A DNA stretch of 64,000 nt, taken from contig DBCO01000009.1 of the NCBI GenBank assembly GCA_002293145.1, forward strand, positions 62,001-126,000. The letters are read 5' to 3'. Under the pieces are notes generated by a model. That model was not told the origin of the DNA, made no database searches, and was given only the letters and a program-made list of their open reading frames with translations. A program made the position numbers and the translations under genes. The first letter of the stretch is position 1. Each line of letters opens with the position of its first letter. Positions 8,013-16,133 of this stretch are shown in pieces. This stretch comes from Akkermansiaceae bacterium UBA956 (GTDB taxonomy: Bacteria; Verrucomicrobiota; Verrucomicrobiia; Verrucomicrobiales; Akkermansiaceae).

Positions 8013-8243
8013 CGAGTTACAAAAATCGTATTTGAGATCGCCATGCTCAGCCGTCGCGGCCTTAACCTTAACGACCCGGCGAAACCCCACACCCTGCAAT
8101 CGCAACATGGGGCATTCTCTGGTCTGCACCTCCTCTGCTTGTAATACGTAGGCTTGCAACTCCTCGATCCAACCATCGACGTCGGCATCGATTTGTCAGA
8201 GGAGTATCAAGCGGCGTTGGAGATTCATAGCGGATCACGTTAG
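8013..8243 (+). pseudogene. Remnant of an unknown gene with in-frame stop
   Basis: A continuous reading frame gives TKIVFEIAMLSRRGLNLNDP and FSGLHLLCL, then a TAA at 8142-8144, and continues in the same frame with YVGLQLLDPTIDVGIDLSEE and EYQAALEIHSGSR to a TAG at 8241-8243. The protein-like composition on both sides of the stop indicates a gene C-terminus interrupted by a nonsense codon. Upstream of about 8013 no start codon or coherent frame is visible, so the 5' part is lost. Family not identified. Confidence 0.5.
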
Positions 8244-8440
8244 TCTGTAGTTTAGTGTCAGGTCTGTTACAATGGGTCGCAAGATCCTGTGATTTTTTGA
8301 GAGCATCCGTAGTTGACACAGCTACGCGACAAATGCATAGTTAGATCATGATTTTCATGACAAACACTAACTCTGCAATGTGCATGATTTTTCTTTTTAT
8401 GTTTGTTGCTCAAAAAATTTAATTAGACAGAACTATCAAT

Positions 8441-9466
8441 ATGAGCAACGACACGAGCTATACCCTCAAATTCCGACATCCGAAAAAGGCGCGGTTGAAT
8501 GAAGTCCATACTTACCTTACAAAGATTAAGCCGGCCATCTGCGAGCTGGTGCAGAAAATCGAATTTGATGAGGAATGGTCTAGAGAAGAGCGGCTGAAGT
8601 TTCTGGGAATCCAACAATGGAGTGAGGTGATCACATGGTTCTTCCCCGACATGGAAGCAAGATTCTCCTCGATGGAAAAGGGCGACGGCGGGACGGGCCG
8701 ATTGCATGTGATGTCGATTGCAGCATGGGCGAATGAAAATGCCTTCAACGTATGGATCTCTGGTCCAAGCGGTGAACTGGCCGATTTGTTGGAGCGTTTC
8801 CCCGACGTGGAGATTGGCGGTGAATACGTCGATGATTGCGGAGCTGGATCGGTTCAAGGATTCGAGAAAGTTTACAAGATGAGCCGGGAAGAGCATGATA
8901 TAGCCCTTCTCAGGAAAGATGTCCAAAATCCCGAAATCTGGCAGGGGAAACACTCCCTTCTCTCGCCTGCGACAAGAGAGCTTATTTTGTGCGCCGAGCG
9001 GGGTATCCTTGATCTGAAGTGTCTGCGCCGATTGATTCGTGAGGGCGCGGATGTGAACGCTGTTTACCATAATGAGCCTTTCCTATCGCACTTTCCCATC
9101 TACCTGTGCGAAACGCCGGAAGAACTCGGCAAGGCAATCGACCTGATTCTGTCAGCGGGATGGATCTATGGCACAGACACAATAATGATCCGCGCATCGC
9201 TGTTGCAGATCGCCCAGCAATTACGAGAATCCGATCAGACCCTATCGGTAAGGCGCAAAGCGGCGACTTTGCTGCTCGCTAGAAAACTAGGAAAGGGAGA
9301 TGCGGCTGCCCAACTTTTTCAGGACAGTCTGAAGACACGGGACGTCCGTGGTTTGCTCGCCTCGGCGTTTCTAGACGCGGACTTCCATGCGGAAGCGGCC
9401 GAAGCGTCGAAGGCAGACCTCAAGTGGCTGCAGCAACAAGGCCTGTGGGAGGATCCCGAAGAGTAA
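8441..9466 (+). CDS. Unrecognised protein, 341 aa
   Basis: Two-part protein. Residues 1-145 are mixed alpha/beta (SYTLKFRHPKKARLNEVHTY; FNVWISGPSGELADLL). From about 170 on it is helical with an ankyrin-like phrase LRRLIREGADVNAVYHNEP, then CETPEELGKAIDLILSAGW and a C-terminal helical tail. One or two degenerate ankyrin-type repeats are possible; no enzymatic motif is visible. Preceded by about 200 bp of AT-rich DNA. Confidence 0.6.
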   Translation: MSNDTSYTLKFRHPKKARLNEVHTYLTKIKPAICELVQKIEFDEEWSREERLKFLGIQQWSEVITWFFPDMEARFSSMEKGDGGTGRLHVMSIAAWANENAFNVWISGPSGELADLLERFPDVEIGGEYVDDCGAGSVQGFEKVYKMSREEHDIALLRKDVQNPEIWQGKHSLLSPATRELILCAERGILDLKCLRRLIREGADVNAVYHNEPFLSHFPIYLCETPEELGKAIDLILSAGWIYGTDTIMIRASLLQIAQQLRESDQTLSVRRKAATLLLARKLGKGDAAAQLFQDSLKTRDVRGLLASAFLDADFHAEAAEASKADLKWLQQQGLWEDPEE

Positions 9467-9495
9467 GATTCATTGAAACATTGGAAATCTAGTAT

Positions 9496-9654
9496 ATGGT
9501 AAACACGCAGAAACAAATTATTTTCGGTAAACCCCACGGCACTTACCGCATCCTCCATACCGCCGACAATCACATCGGAATCTCGTTTGCCCAATACCCG
9601 GACCTTGTCACCCCCCTTTTCCCCGCCCTCCGGTCTGGCCACCGGCTCCCTTAA
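9496..9654 (+). pseudogene. 5' fragment of an SbcD/Mre11-like nuclease gene
   Basis: A 52-codon frame contains YRILHTADNHIGISFAQYP at residues 17-35, which matches the first metal-binding motif (D-x-H) of SbcD/Mre11-type exonucleases. The coding match stops at 9607, exactly where an 84-bp repeat begins, and the frame then ends within the repeat. The remaining roughly 300 residues are absent from the window, so the gene has been cut by insertion or recombination. Confidence 0.5.
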
Positions 9655-9690
9655 CGGCCTCAACCCCAAAAGCAAATTCCTAGCATTCAT
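9607..9690. repeat. 84-bp repeat, copy 1
   Basis: Begins GTCACCCCCCTTTTCCCC and ends CCTAGCATTCAT. It matches 11314-11397 at 82 of 84 positions. It separates the truncated SbcD-like frame from rmuC, whose ATG begins 2 bp after the repeat. No integron attC core or inverted-repeat ends were found. Confidence 0.85.
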
Positions 9691-9691
9691 T

Positions 9692-10879
9692 ATGGACATC
9701 ATCCTCGTCGTACTCCTGCTCGTCCTCATCTTCCTCGTTGCGTTCGCGATCACGAGATTCGTGAAGCCGACTCACAGCGCACCGCCAGTCCTCGACGTGG
9801 CGACGCAGGTCTCGAGTGCCGTCCACGATGCACTGTCCGACGCACTCGCCACCATGTCCGAGCAGGCACGACGGGATCGCGACGAATCCATTCGTCTCGC
9901 CTCGGAGACGATCGCCAAGTCCGGAGGCGACCAGCTTGGAACCAAAGCCCAGGTCATCGACACCGCCCTCACCGGCATCGCGGCGCAGATGAACCAACGT
10001 CTCGAGGCGCTCTCGACCGAGCTGCGCAGCCTTCGCGAAAAGAACAACATCCAATACGACAACGTCGGCAAGGCCGTCGAAGCGCTGTCGAAGCGCACCG
10101 ACAACCTGAACGAGATCCTCTCCAACTCCCAGAAACGCGGCCAATGGGGAGAGCGCGTCGTCGAGGACATGCTGCGCGCGGCGGGGTTCATCGAAAACGT
10201 CAATTACACCAAGCAGGACATCAACACCGCTGGTGGCAAGCCCGACTACAAGTTCATGATGCCGCCGAACCGCGTGCTCTTCATGGACGTCAAGTTTCCC
10301 CTCGACAAGTACGCGCTGCACTTCTCCGCAGAGACCGACGCGCTTCGCACAAAGGCGAAAGCGGAGTTCGTCAAGGCCGTCCGCGGCCACGTCGATGCGC
10401 TCGCCAAGCGTGACTACGTGAACAACGCCAAGGAAGAGGCCGTCGACTACGTGTTGATGTTCCTTCCGAACGAGAGCATATCGAGTTTCGTCCATGAGGC
10501 CGACCCCACGCTGATCGACTACGCGTTGTCCAAGCAGGTCGTCTTGTGCTCCCCGCTCGCGCTCTATGCGTTCCTCGTCGTCATTCGTCAGGCAACTGAC
10601 AGCTTCCACACCGAACAGACGGCCGCGTCGATCATGCAGCAGATCAACAAGTTCGACAAGGAGTGGGCGAACTACGTCAAGGCGGTCGACGAGGTAAAGT
10701 CAACCTACGACAAGTTCGCCGGAAAGCTGGACGACATCGCTACCGACGGCACCCGATTCAAGAAGCTCGGAGTTCCGATTCGAGCCATCGAAAAGATGCG
10801 CACCAAGCAGGGGATCCCCGAGTTGAGCGATACGGACGTGACCATCCTCGACGACCCCGATGACGAGGTCGAGGCCTAA
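9692..10879 (+). CDS. rmuC: RmuC-family DNA recombination protein
   Basis: 395 residues. An N-terminal membrane segment (DIILVVLLLVLIFLVAF, residues 2-18) is followed by a coiled-coil region (about 60-150) and a RmuC nuclease-like domain: QWGERVVEDMLRAAGF, GGKPDYKFMMP, FMDVKFPLDKY, VLMFLPNESISSF and CSPLALYAFLVVIRQ. RmuC limits recombination at inverted repeats and is PD-(D/E)XK related. Codon use is strongly GC-ending (gtc, gac, ctc, cgc), unlike genes on either side, and resembles high-GC actinobacteria. It lies between two 84-bp repeats together with a decayed aldehyde dehydrogenase, so acquisition from another phylum or an assembly chimera should be considered. Confidence 0.85.
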   Translation: MDIILVVLLLVLIFLVAFAITRFVKPTHSAPPVLDVATQVSSAVHDALSDALATMSEQARRDRDESIRLASETIAKSGGDQLGTKAQVIDTALTGIAAQMNQRLEALSTELRSLREKNNIQYDNVGKAVEALSKRTDNLNEILSNSQKRGQWGERVVEDMLRAAGFIENVNYTKQDINTAGGKPDYKFMMPPNRVLFMDVKFPLDKYALHFSAETDALRTKAKAEFVKAVRGHVDALAKRDYVNNAKEEAVDYVLMFLPNESISSFVHEADPTLIDYALSKQVVLCSPLALYAFLVVIRQATDSFHTEQTAASIMQQINKFDKEWANYVKAVDEVKSTYDKFAGKLDDIATDGTRFKKLGVPIRAIEKMRTKQGIPELSDTDVTILDDPDDEVEA

Positions 10880-10897
10880 GACTGGCACAATGGTGCC

Positions 10898-11313
10898 ATG
10901 AGCACCTATTCCTCGTTCTACATCAACGGCCAGTGGGTACAGCCCTCTACCACCGCCTCGCTTTCCGTCTATGACTCCGTGACCGAACAGGTCATGGCGA
11001 CGATCCCCGCCGGCGGCGCTACCGATGTCGATGCAGCCGCGAAGGCAGCACGGGCCGCATTCGACTCTTGGTCGGGTCTCCCCCGTGAGGAGCGAGCAAA
11101 GTTCATGAGCCGCATCGGCGACGCACTCGCCGGACGCATGGACGAGATCGCCACCGTGATCCCAAGGAAACAGGCATGACCAAGATGCTCAGTCAGCTCG
11201 TCCAGGTTGGGCTGCCGATCAACTCCTTCAAGCAGGCCGCCTCGGTCGCTGAGACCTTCGAGTAATCAGAGATGGTCGGATCCTCGATGGTCGTGCGCGA
11301 GCCGATCGGTGTC
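10898..11313 (+). pseudogene. Truncated, frameshifted aldehyde dehydrogenase
   Basis: The start is a normal aldehyde dehydrogenase N-terminus (FYINGQWVQP, then ARAAFDSWSGLPREERAKFM). After EIATVI at about 11162 the frame shifts by one base: reading on in another frame gives KETGMTKMLSQLVQVG and INSFKQAASVAETFE, then a TAA where Tyr is expected, then MVGSSMVVREPIGVV. The homology ends at 11313, where the second 84-bp repeat begins, so over two thirds of the enzyme is missing. GC-rich codon use matches the adjacent rmuC. Confidence 0.75.
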
Positions 11314-11397
11314 GTCACCCCCCTTTTCCCCGCCCTCCGGTATGGCCACCGGCTCCCTTAACGGCATCAACCCCAAAAGCAAATTCCTAGCATTCAT
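11314..11397. repeat. 84-bp repeat, copy 2
   Basis: Direct copy of 9607-9690 with two substitutions. It joins the aldehyde dehydrogenase fragment on its left. Its last bases overlap the ATG (11396) of a short ORF, mirroring copy 1, which ends just before the rmuC ATG. Confidence 0.85.
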
Positions 11398-11620
11398 GAA
11401 GTCTGGAAATCAATCAAAAAGCAAGAAGCGGCCCAACCTCATCTCAGAGTTTAATGATGATTACGCTCATCTGAAACTCGATTTTGGAGGGATTTTTGCG
11501 AACCTTGAGGATCGCGAATGGCGCATCGCTGCGGTTTCGCAAAATCAGCAACAACCTTATCTTATCTTTGCCCCAGGTCATTTTGGAGCGTTCCCTTCTG
11601 GAACTGGACAGGAAATATGA
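11396..11620 (+). CDS. Short unrecognised ORF after the 84-bp repeat
   Basis: 74 codons, starting at the end of the repeat: basic N-terminus (KSGNQSKSKKRPN), then DDYAHLKLDFGGIFANLED and QQQPYLIFAPGHFGAFP. Composition is protein-like but no family is recognised, and it may be the truncated 5' end of a longer gene. Confidence 0.35.
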   Translation: MKSGNQSKSKKRPNLISEFNDDYAHLKLDFGGIFANLEDREWRIAAVSQNQQQPYLIFAPGHFGAFPSGTGQEI

Positions 11621-11659
11621 GCTTTTCGAAACGATCGAAATTGTATCATGGTTGTGACT

Positions 11660-11886
11660 GCGGTCCTGGCAAACTTTTTCTTTCATCGGCTCGATGCTCC
11701 TGTAGATTGATCCCATTCGTATGCACACACTTTCTTCCATGGCGAAAGAGATCAATCGTTCTGTTGTCGTTCTCTCCGGATGGCAGGCGAGGTTTGAATT
11801 GCCAGCAGGCAAGGGGACTTGCTACTCCAACGCCTACCTCGCTTTTTTGCGCACAATCACGAAATGGGCAGTAGTCGATGTTGCTT
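11660..11886 (+). pseudogene. Broken copy of the gene at 19610-20134
   Basis: From about 11660 to 11862 the DNA is nearly identical to 19549-19740, including some 60 bp upstream of the start and the first 43 codons (MHTLSSMAKEINRSVV onward). The match then jumps to sequence like 19911-19926 (AATCACGAAATGGGCA here, AATCACGACATGGGCA there), so about 170 bp are deleted. The frame is lost after that and the 44-bp tandem array begins within 15 bp. Confidence 0.75.
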
Positions 11887-11893
11887 CGCGTAT

Positions 11894-12838
11894 CTTAGTG
11901 TGTATCACTGGCCAGCAGGGCGGATTTGTCCCACGTATCCTAGTGTGTATCAGTGGCCAGAGGGCGATTTTGCCGCACGTATCTTAGTGTGTATCACTGG
12001 CCGGGAGGGCGGATTTGTCCCACGCATCTTAGTGTGTATCAGTGGCCAGATGACGATTTTGCTGTGCCTATTCTAGTGTGTATCAGTGGCCAGGAGGACG
12101 AATTCGCTGCGCGTACCTTAGTGTGTATCAGTGGCCAGAGGGCGAATTCGTGCGCGTATCTTAGTGTGTATCACTGGCCAGAGGGCGAATTCGTTGCACG
12201 TATCTTAGTGTGTATCAGAGCTCGGAGGCGATTTTGCTGCGCCTATTCTAGTGTGTATCAGTGGCTAGGAGGCGATTTTGCCGCACGTATATTAGTGTGT
12301 ATCACTGGCCGGGAGGGCGGATTTGTCCCACGTATCTTAGTGTGTATCAGTGGCCGGGAGGGCGGATTTGTCCCACGTATCTTAGTGTGTATCAGTGGCC
12401 AGAGGGCGATTTTGCCGCACGTATCTTAGTGTTTATCACTGGCCAGATGACGATTTTGCTGTGCCTATTCTAGTGTGTATCACTGGCCAGGAGGACGAAT
12501 TCGCTGCGCGTATCTTAGTGTGTATCAGTGGCCAGGAGGACGGTTTTGCCGTGCCTATTCTAGTGTGTATCAGTGGCCAGGAGGACGGTTTTGCCGTGCC
12601 TATTCTAGTGTGTATCAGTGAACGGGTGGACAAATTCGTGCGCGTATCTTAGTGTGTATCACTGACCAGATGACGATTTTGCTGTGCATATCTTAGTGTG
12701 TATCAGTGGCCGAGATGGCGATTTTGCCGTGCCTATTCTAGTGTGTATCAGCACCAGAGGACGGTTTTGCCGCGCCTATTCTAGTGTGTATCACATTACC
12801 GGTCGGAGAATTCGCTGCGCCTATGCTAGTGTGTATCA
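11894..12838 (+). repeat. Tandem array, 22 units of about 43-46 bp
   Basis: Each unit begins with the almost invariant TAGTGTGTATCA (one unit has GTGTTTATCA), usually followed by a C or G and TGGCC, then about 25 bp that fall into a few recurring types: GGGCGATTTTGCCGCACGTA, GGGCGGATTTGTCCCACGTA, GACGATTTTGCTGTGCCTAT, GGACGAATTCGCTGCGCGTA and GGACGGTTTTGCCGTGCCTA. Several variable parts can fold as short hairpins (GGACGG/CCGTGCC around a TTTTG loop). Unit types recur in blocks, as expected from unequal crossover. The last unit stops at a bare TAGTGTGTATCAGAACTG. No cas genes are present and the 'spacers' recur, so this is not CRISPR. Confidence 0.9.
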
Positions 12839-12846
12839 GAACTGTT

Positions 12847-13308
12847 TTATCGAAAAATCCATGACTTAGCATATTTTTTGATATTTTCTTCATTGTCTAA
12901 TTTCTTGGCGTATGCGGAATCGCTTATAATATTTGATTGAAGTATCTCCGTAATGTAGATTTCTAGATTTCGAAATACTGTTAGCGCATCATTTCCTTTA
13001 TCTCTTAGATGATTTTCTTTTTGACCGTAATCAGGCAAGCAATCAAAGCAATAATGCCATAAAGCCCAGCGAATAGAGCTTGTACTTTTCTGGACAGCGG
13101 CAATAGGATCATTGCCGAAATAGCCAATATCAGCTGCAATTAGTAATTTGAATGTATGGTGAATTTTTATGTATGCTGATCTAGATTCGGGAAAGAGGAT
13201 TACTCCATCTTTACGAAAAGCGCGAATCTGATTTTCACGAACAATTTTAGGATTTTGAAAATTTGATATATAATTCAAGAAATTGTTATACTTTTCTTTA
13301 GGTGTCAT
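12847..13308 (-). CDS. AT-rich unrecognised protein, 152 aa
   Basis: From the ATG at 13308 the protein is Lys/Asn/Ile-rich (PKEKYNNFLNYISNFQNPK; NLEIYITEILQSNIISD) with a central HHTFKLLIAADIGYFGND and IRWALWHYCFDCLPDYG. No family recognised. The AT-rich codon use differs sharply from its neighbours and suggests a recent foreign origin. It converges on the tandem array; its stop is 9 bp from the array's last unit. Confidence 0.6.
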   Translation of the reverse strand: MTPKEKYNNFLNYISNFQNPKIVRENQIRAFRKDGVILFPESRSAYIKIHHTFKLLIAADIGYFGNDPIAAVQKSTSSIRWALWHYCFDCLPDYGQKENHLRDKGNDALTVFRNLEIYITEILQSNIISDSAYAKKLDNEENIKKYAKSWIFR

Positions 13309-13422
13309 AATATAATTTGTTATAAAGTTTGTAGTTAGAGATTGATGAATTCTCAATGCTAGCAAAGAAAAATTTCTGTGTCAAGATTAAAAACTACTCT
13401 CCAAACGATTATGCTTTGCGAG

Positions 13423-14478
13423 TTATTCTGTCAAGCAACCAAACAGCGCCATATAGCTCACAGCTTTTCTCACCTCCTGCTCTTCGAGTGAGTCTGCTTG
13501 GTAGGGAGCGCTTATCGCGTCAGTGTATTCTTCGAATGTGCAGAATCCGTGGATCACGGCGAGACAGAGAAACACGGGTCCTCCGTGCATGCCGTTCATG
13601 AGAATGAACTGCGTTCTTTGACTTCTCGTGAGGCTGCTCATGGCCAAAGCAAGATCAAATCGCGCCTGGGCGGCCGGCACGAGAAGACCATTGCGCCAAA
13701 TCTCATGACCCCAAAGATGCTCCTGCACTCTTACAAACATGTCGCGAAGTCCGGGGCTTTGATGCGCATTGGACTTGATTTTCAGTGTTTCGAGCAATTC
13801 GTCTAGAACCACATCGGTCAATTCTGTGGACAATGCAAAGTCACGATAGGTGCAGTAGGCGGAAAAGATTCCGAAGTATTTTGCTGACAATCGTTTGGTG
13901 GTGATCTTTTCGAACGCGATCGCCTCAAGCAGTGCGCGTGATTCATGCTCGATGCGATGACCTCCTTGCGTTTTCAATACATTCCCTTCAAGGAAATGCA
14001 TTCCATTCTCTTCCTTCACCAGTGATCTTGCTTTTTCCAAAAACTCCCTATCCTCACGCATCCTTGCGATCAATCCCTGGGCAACAGCGCACCCGATTCC
14101 GTCGGAATGGAGCAAGAACCACTGGCCACTCTCGCAACGCTTGAAGGACAAGCCTTCCTTGATTTCCACAAACGATTGTTCAGCATCATGCTTCGCTTCG
14201 CCCTGAATATTCGCCCATGCCCTTGCCATCGAGAATCGCGGAATATGCCATTGCCGCAGATGCTTGACATGCCCCAGTTCCGTAGTGGAGACAGCGATCA
14301 GCTGCCACACATCCATGACGTGATCATTCCAGTAGCCACGATCCGTTTTTATGGTCTCATTTGTAGTGCGCAAAGCCGCGAAAAGCTTGCAATTCTCAGA
14401 ATCACCGACAACTTCGCAGTGAAAATCGTGTTTGATTATCTCGATGATTCGATCTTGAAAAAGTGGGATTGAGTGCAT
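13423..14478 (-). CDS. Unrecognised protein, 351 aa
   Basis: Start taken at the ATG at 14478 (MHSIPLFQDR); the longer frame begins only at a TTG at 14526. A soluble mixed protein with CEVVGDSENCKLFAALRTT, RGYWNDHVMDVWQLIAVST, KRCESGQWFLLHSDGIGCAV and a helical C-terminal half (HEIWRNGLLVPAAQARFDL). It may be a structural or regulatory protein; no enzymatic motif is visible. Normal GC for the island. A divergent array-like unit lies about 75-110 bp upstream of its start (14560-14601). Confidence 0.6.
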   Translation of the reverse strand: MHSIPLFQDRIIEIIKHDFHCEVVGDSENCKLFAALRTTNETIKTDRGYWNDHVMDVWQLIAVSTTELGHVKHLRQWHIPRFSMARAWANIQGEAKHDAEQSFVEIKEGLSFKRCESGQWFLLHSDGIGCAVAQGLIARMREDREFLEKARSLVKEENGMHFLEGNVLKTQGGHRIEHESRALLEAIAFEKITTKRLSAKYFGIFSAYCTYRDFALSTELTDVVLDELLETLKIKSNAHQSPGLRDMFVRVQEHLWGHEIWRNGLLVPAAQARFDLALAMSSLTRSQRTQFILMNGMHGGPVFLCLAVIHGFCTFEEYTDAISAPYQADSLEEQEVRKAVSYMALFGCLTE

Positions 14479-14588
14479 GTCTTGTGTTATTGGATGGTTA
14501 ATGAGGAGCCGATTGTGTTTTATCAATTTTGATGGAAATTCGTTATGCCGCTCTGAGCAGGGGGCGATTCATGAGGCGAAAACTTACC

Positions 14589-16109
14589 TTAGTGTGCATC
14601 ACTATCTTGGATGATAGGTCGAAAGCTAATGCAATTCTTACTCCAACCCGGCGCCCCCCACATGCGGTCTTGTGTCTGCACCGGCGGGTCACCGAATGAC
14701 CAATCTCCGCCGCATACTAGACGGTGGGCAAGCATCAGAACTTCGTCGATACGATCCGTGCTACCGTATTTACGGCCGAATACCTCGGTGGTCCATTCTC
14801 CCAATGTCGACCCGATGTCACGCAGTCCCCAAGCATTGCTTCCTCTGCTTCCAAATGCATATGTTTTCTCATCCGGATAAGGTGGATCTTCGCATGGGTT
14901 TGATTCTTGTGATTGTTTCGAACCCCCGGAAAGGCGCGCATACACCCACTGCAATTCACTAGGGAGCTTCATGATACCCGGCAGAAACGCTTCATGCGTT
15001 CGATTCATTTTTTCCGCGAAATCTCGGGCCTGAAAATAGGTGATTCCGACCACGGGATGATCCTCACCGTTGACTGATACCTGGTTATGCCCCATCACGG
15101 CTTGATACTGTGCCTGCGTAACGTGCATCTTTGCCATCCAGAAACCCTCCATGCGACTCACCTTTGTCTTGCTTGACGAAAGCCCACGATCATCTCCTTC
15201 ATCCAGATCATCAAAAACAAAATCACCCGGCGGACACCAGCAGAACTGCATCGATACATCTTGTGCAATGCGGATGGTGATTTCCTCACCGGCATGACAT
15301 TTTTTACGTCTGGCCTTCATGACAACAATTGGAGGTATTCTTCCTTGGTCAAAAGATTCAAGGCAGTTTCGAGAGGTAAGCCGGCATGCTGGATCGCCAC
15401 TGCGGCGCCGATACGGTCGTATTCGGTCGTATTCGGTCTTTCGCAATTCCACCACGCCTGTCGCGCTGTCATACACAGCCCACGCGGCGCGGAGATCTCC
15501 GGCTTCACGCGACATGCCCACAGACCCAACCATCACGGCGGCGGGGTGATCCGACGATACACGAAAACTTCGTTCATCCACCCATACGAGGTTGCTCGGC
15601 TTCTGGCAAAATACCTCTTGCACGTGCGTATGGCCGAAAAACCCCACCGGCATCTTTTGCAACTTCAATATGTCGAGAGTCGGTCGCGCCTGCTTGAGAT
15701 TTTGCAGATGTCCGAAGCTCAGCGGTTGATGCAGGTTGGCATGGGCGAGCAGACACTGCTCTTCCGCATCGACGAGCAAACTATCTTTGAGCCACCGCAG
15801 TTGCTCATCGCTCAACTCGCGCATGCTATGAACGCACCCGGCCAGTTCGCCCGATTTGTTCCAATCATCGGGCAGATGATCGATTCCTTTGATCCGCAGA
15901 TGAAGGACTCGCAAATCATGATTTCCCATGATCATGGTAGCGCCCAGTCCATGCAGGTGCTCAACACATTTCGCCGGATCCGCGCCATAACCAACAGTGT
16001 CCCCCAAGCATACGATCCGATCAGGGAACAGTGTCTGGATTTCCTCCATCACCGCCTGCAGGGCGTGCCAATTGCCGTGAATGTCAGATACGATTGCGAT
16101 TTTTGCCAT
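14589..16109 (-). CDS. Metallophosphoesterase fused by frameshift to FGE-sulfatase-like domain
   Basis: Open frame of 506 codons. Residues 1-235 are a metallophosphoesterase (SDIHGN, CLGDTVGYG, MGNHD, LAHANLH, FFGHTHVQ, then GSVGMSREAGDLRAAWAV) paralogous to the protein at 4657. Residues about 264-500 form a formylglycine-generating-enzyme/C-type-lectin-like domain (EGFWMAKMHVTQAQYQAVMG, HPVVGITYFQARDFAEKMN, LPSELQWVYARLSGG, NAWGLRDIGSTLGEWTTEV). The linker (RIRPYRRRSGDPACRLTSRN) is a frame-shifted reading: removing one 10-bp copy of the tandem repeat at 15414-15438 restores GAAVAIQHAGLPLETALNLL and a TGA at 15317 that overlaps an ATG at 15320. So this was two coupled genes, 15317-16109 and 14589-15320. 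The stop TAA lies in a solo array motif. Confidence 0.75.
   Translation of the reverse strand: MAKIAIVSDIHGNWHALQAVMEEIQTLFPDRIVCLGDTVGYGADPAKCVEHLHGLGATMIMGNHDLRVLHLRIKGIDHLPDDWNKSGELAGCVHSMRELSDEQLRWLKDSLLVDAEEQCLLAHANLHQPLSFGHLQNLKQARPTLDILKLQKMPVGFFGHTHVQEVFCQKPSNLVWVDERSFRVSSDHPAAVMVGSVGMSREAGDLRAAWAVYDSATGVVELRKTEYDRIRPYRRRSGDPACRLTSRNCLESFDQGRIPPIVVMKARRKKCHAGEEITIRIAQDVSMQFCWCPPGDFVFDDLDEGDDRGLSSSKTKVSRMEGFWMAKMHVTQAQYQAVMGHNQVSVNGEDHPVVGITYFQARDFAEKMNRTHEAFLPGIMKLPSELQWVYARLSGGSKQSQESNPCEDPPYPDEKTYAFGSRGSNAWGLRDIGSTLGEWTTEVFGRKYGSTDRIDEVLMLAHRLVCGGDWSFGDPPVQTQDRMWGAPGWSKNCISFRPIIQDSDAH
14590..14601 (+). repeat. Solo array-type motif
   Basis: TAGTGTGCATCA, one base different from the tandem-array core. 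The preceding bases from about 14560 (GGGGGCGATT... ACTTACCT) are also unit-like, so this looks like one diverged array unit. Its first bases supply the TAA stop of the minus-strand fusion gene. Confidence 0.6.
15414..15438. repeat. 10-bp tandem duplication that fuses two genes
   Basis: CGGTCGTATT occurs twice in tandem plus CGGTC. The extra 10 bp shift the phosphoesterase frame into the downstream gene. Comparison with the C-terminus of the paralog at 4657-5472 (RTDYDRLKAARAIVDAGLPL) shows which frame is ancestral. Confidence 0.85.
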
Positions 16110-16133
16110 GATGAGAAAGCTGGTAGGATGTCA

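Noticed and set aside
9607..9690. Integron attC site
   Set aside because: No RYYYAAC/GTTRRRY core pair or fold-back symmetry, and no integrase in the window.
9680..10609. 309-codon antisense ORF over rmuC
   Set aside because: A by-product of GC-ending codons in rmuC; RmuC motifs prove the plus strand.
11444..11812. 122-codon minus-strand ORF
   Set aside because: It runs antisense through the duplicated gene start shared with 19610 and has no matching frame in the intact copy.
11953..12652. Repetitive protein gene(s) in the tandem array (ILVCISGQEDGFAVP-type repeats)
   Set aside because: Open frames arise because many units are 45 bp (15 codons), but other units of 43, 44 or 46 bp break the frame and several frames are open at once.
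11894..12838. CRISPR array
   Set aside because: The conserved part is only 12-19 bp, the intervening parts recur in a few types, and no cas gene is present.
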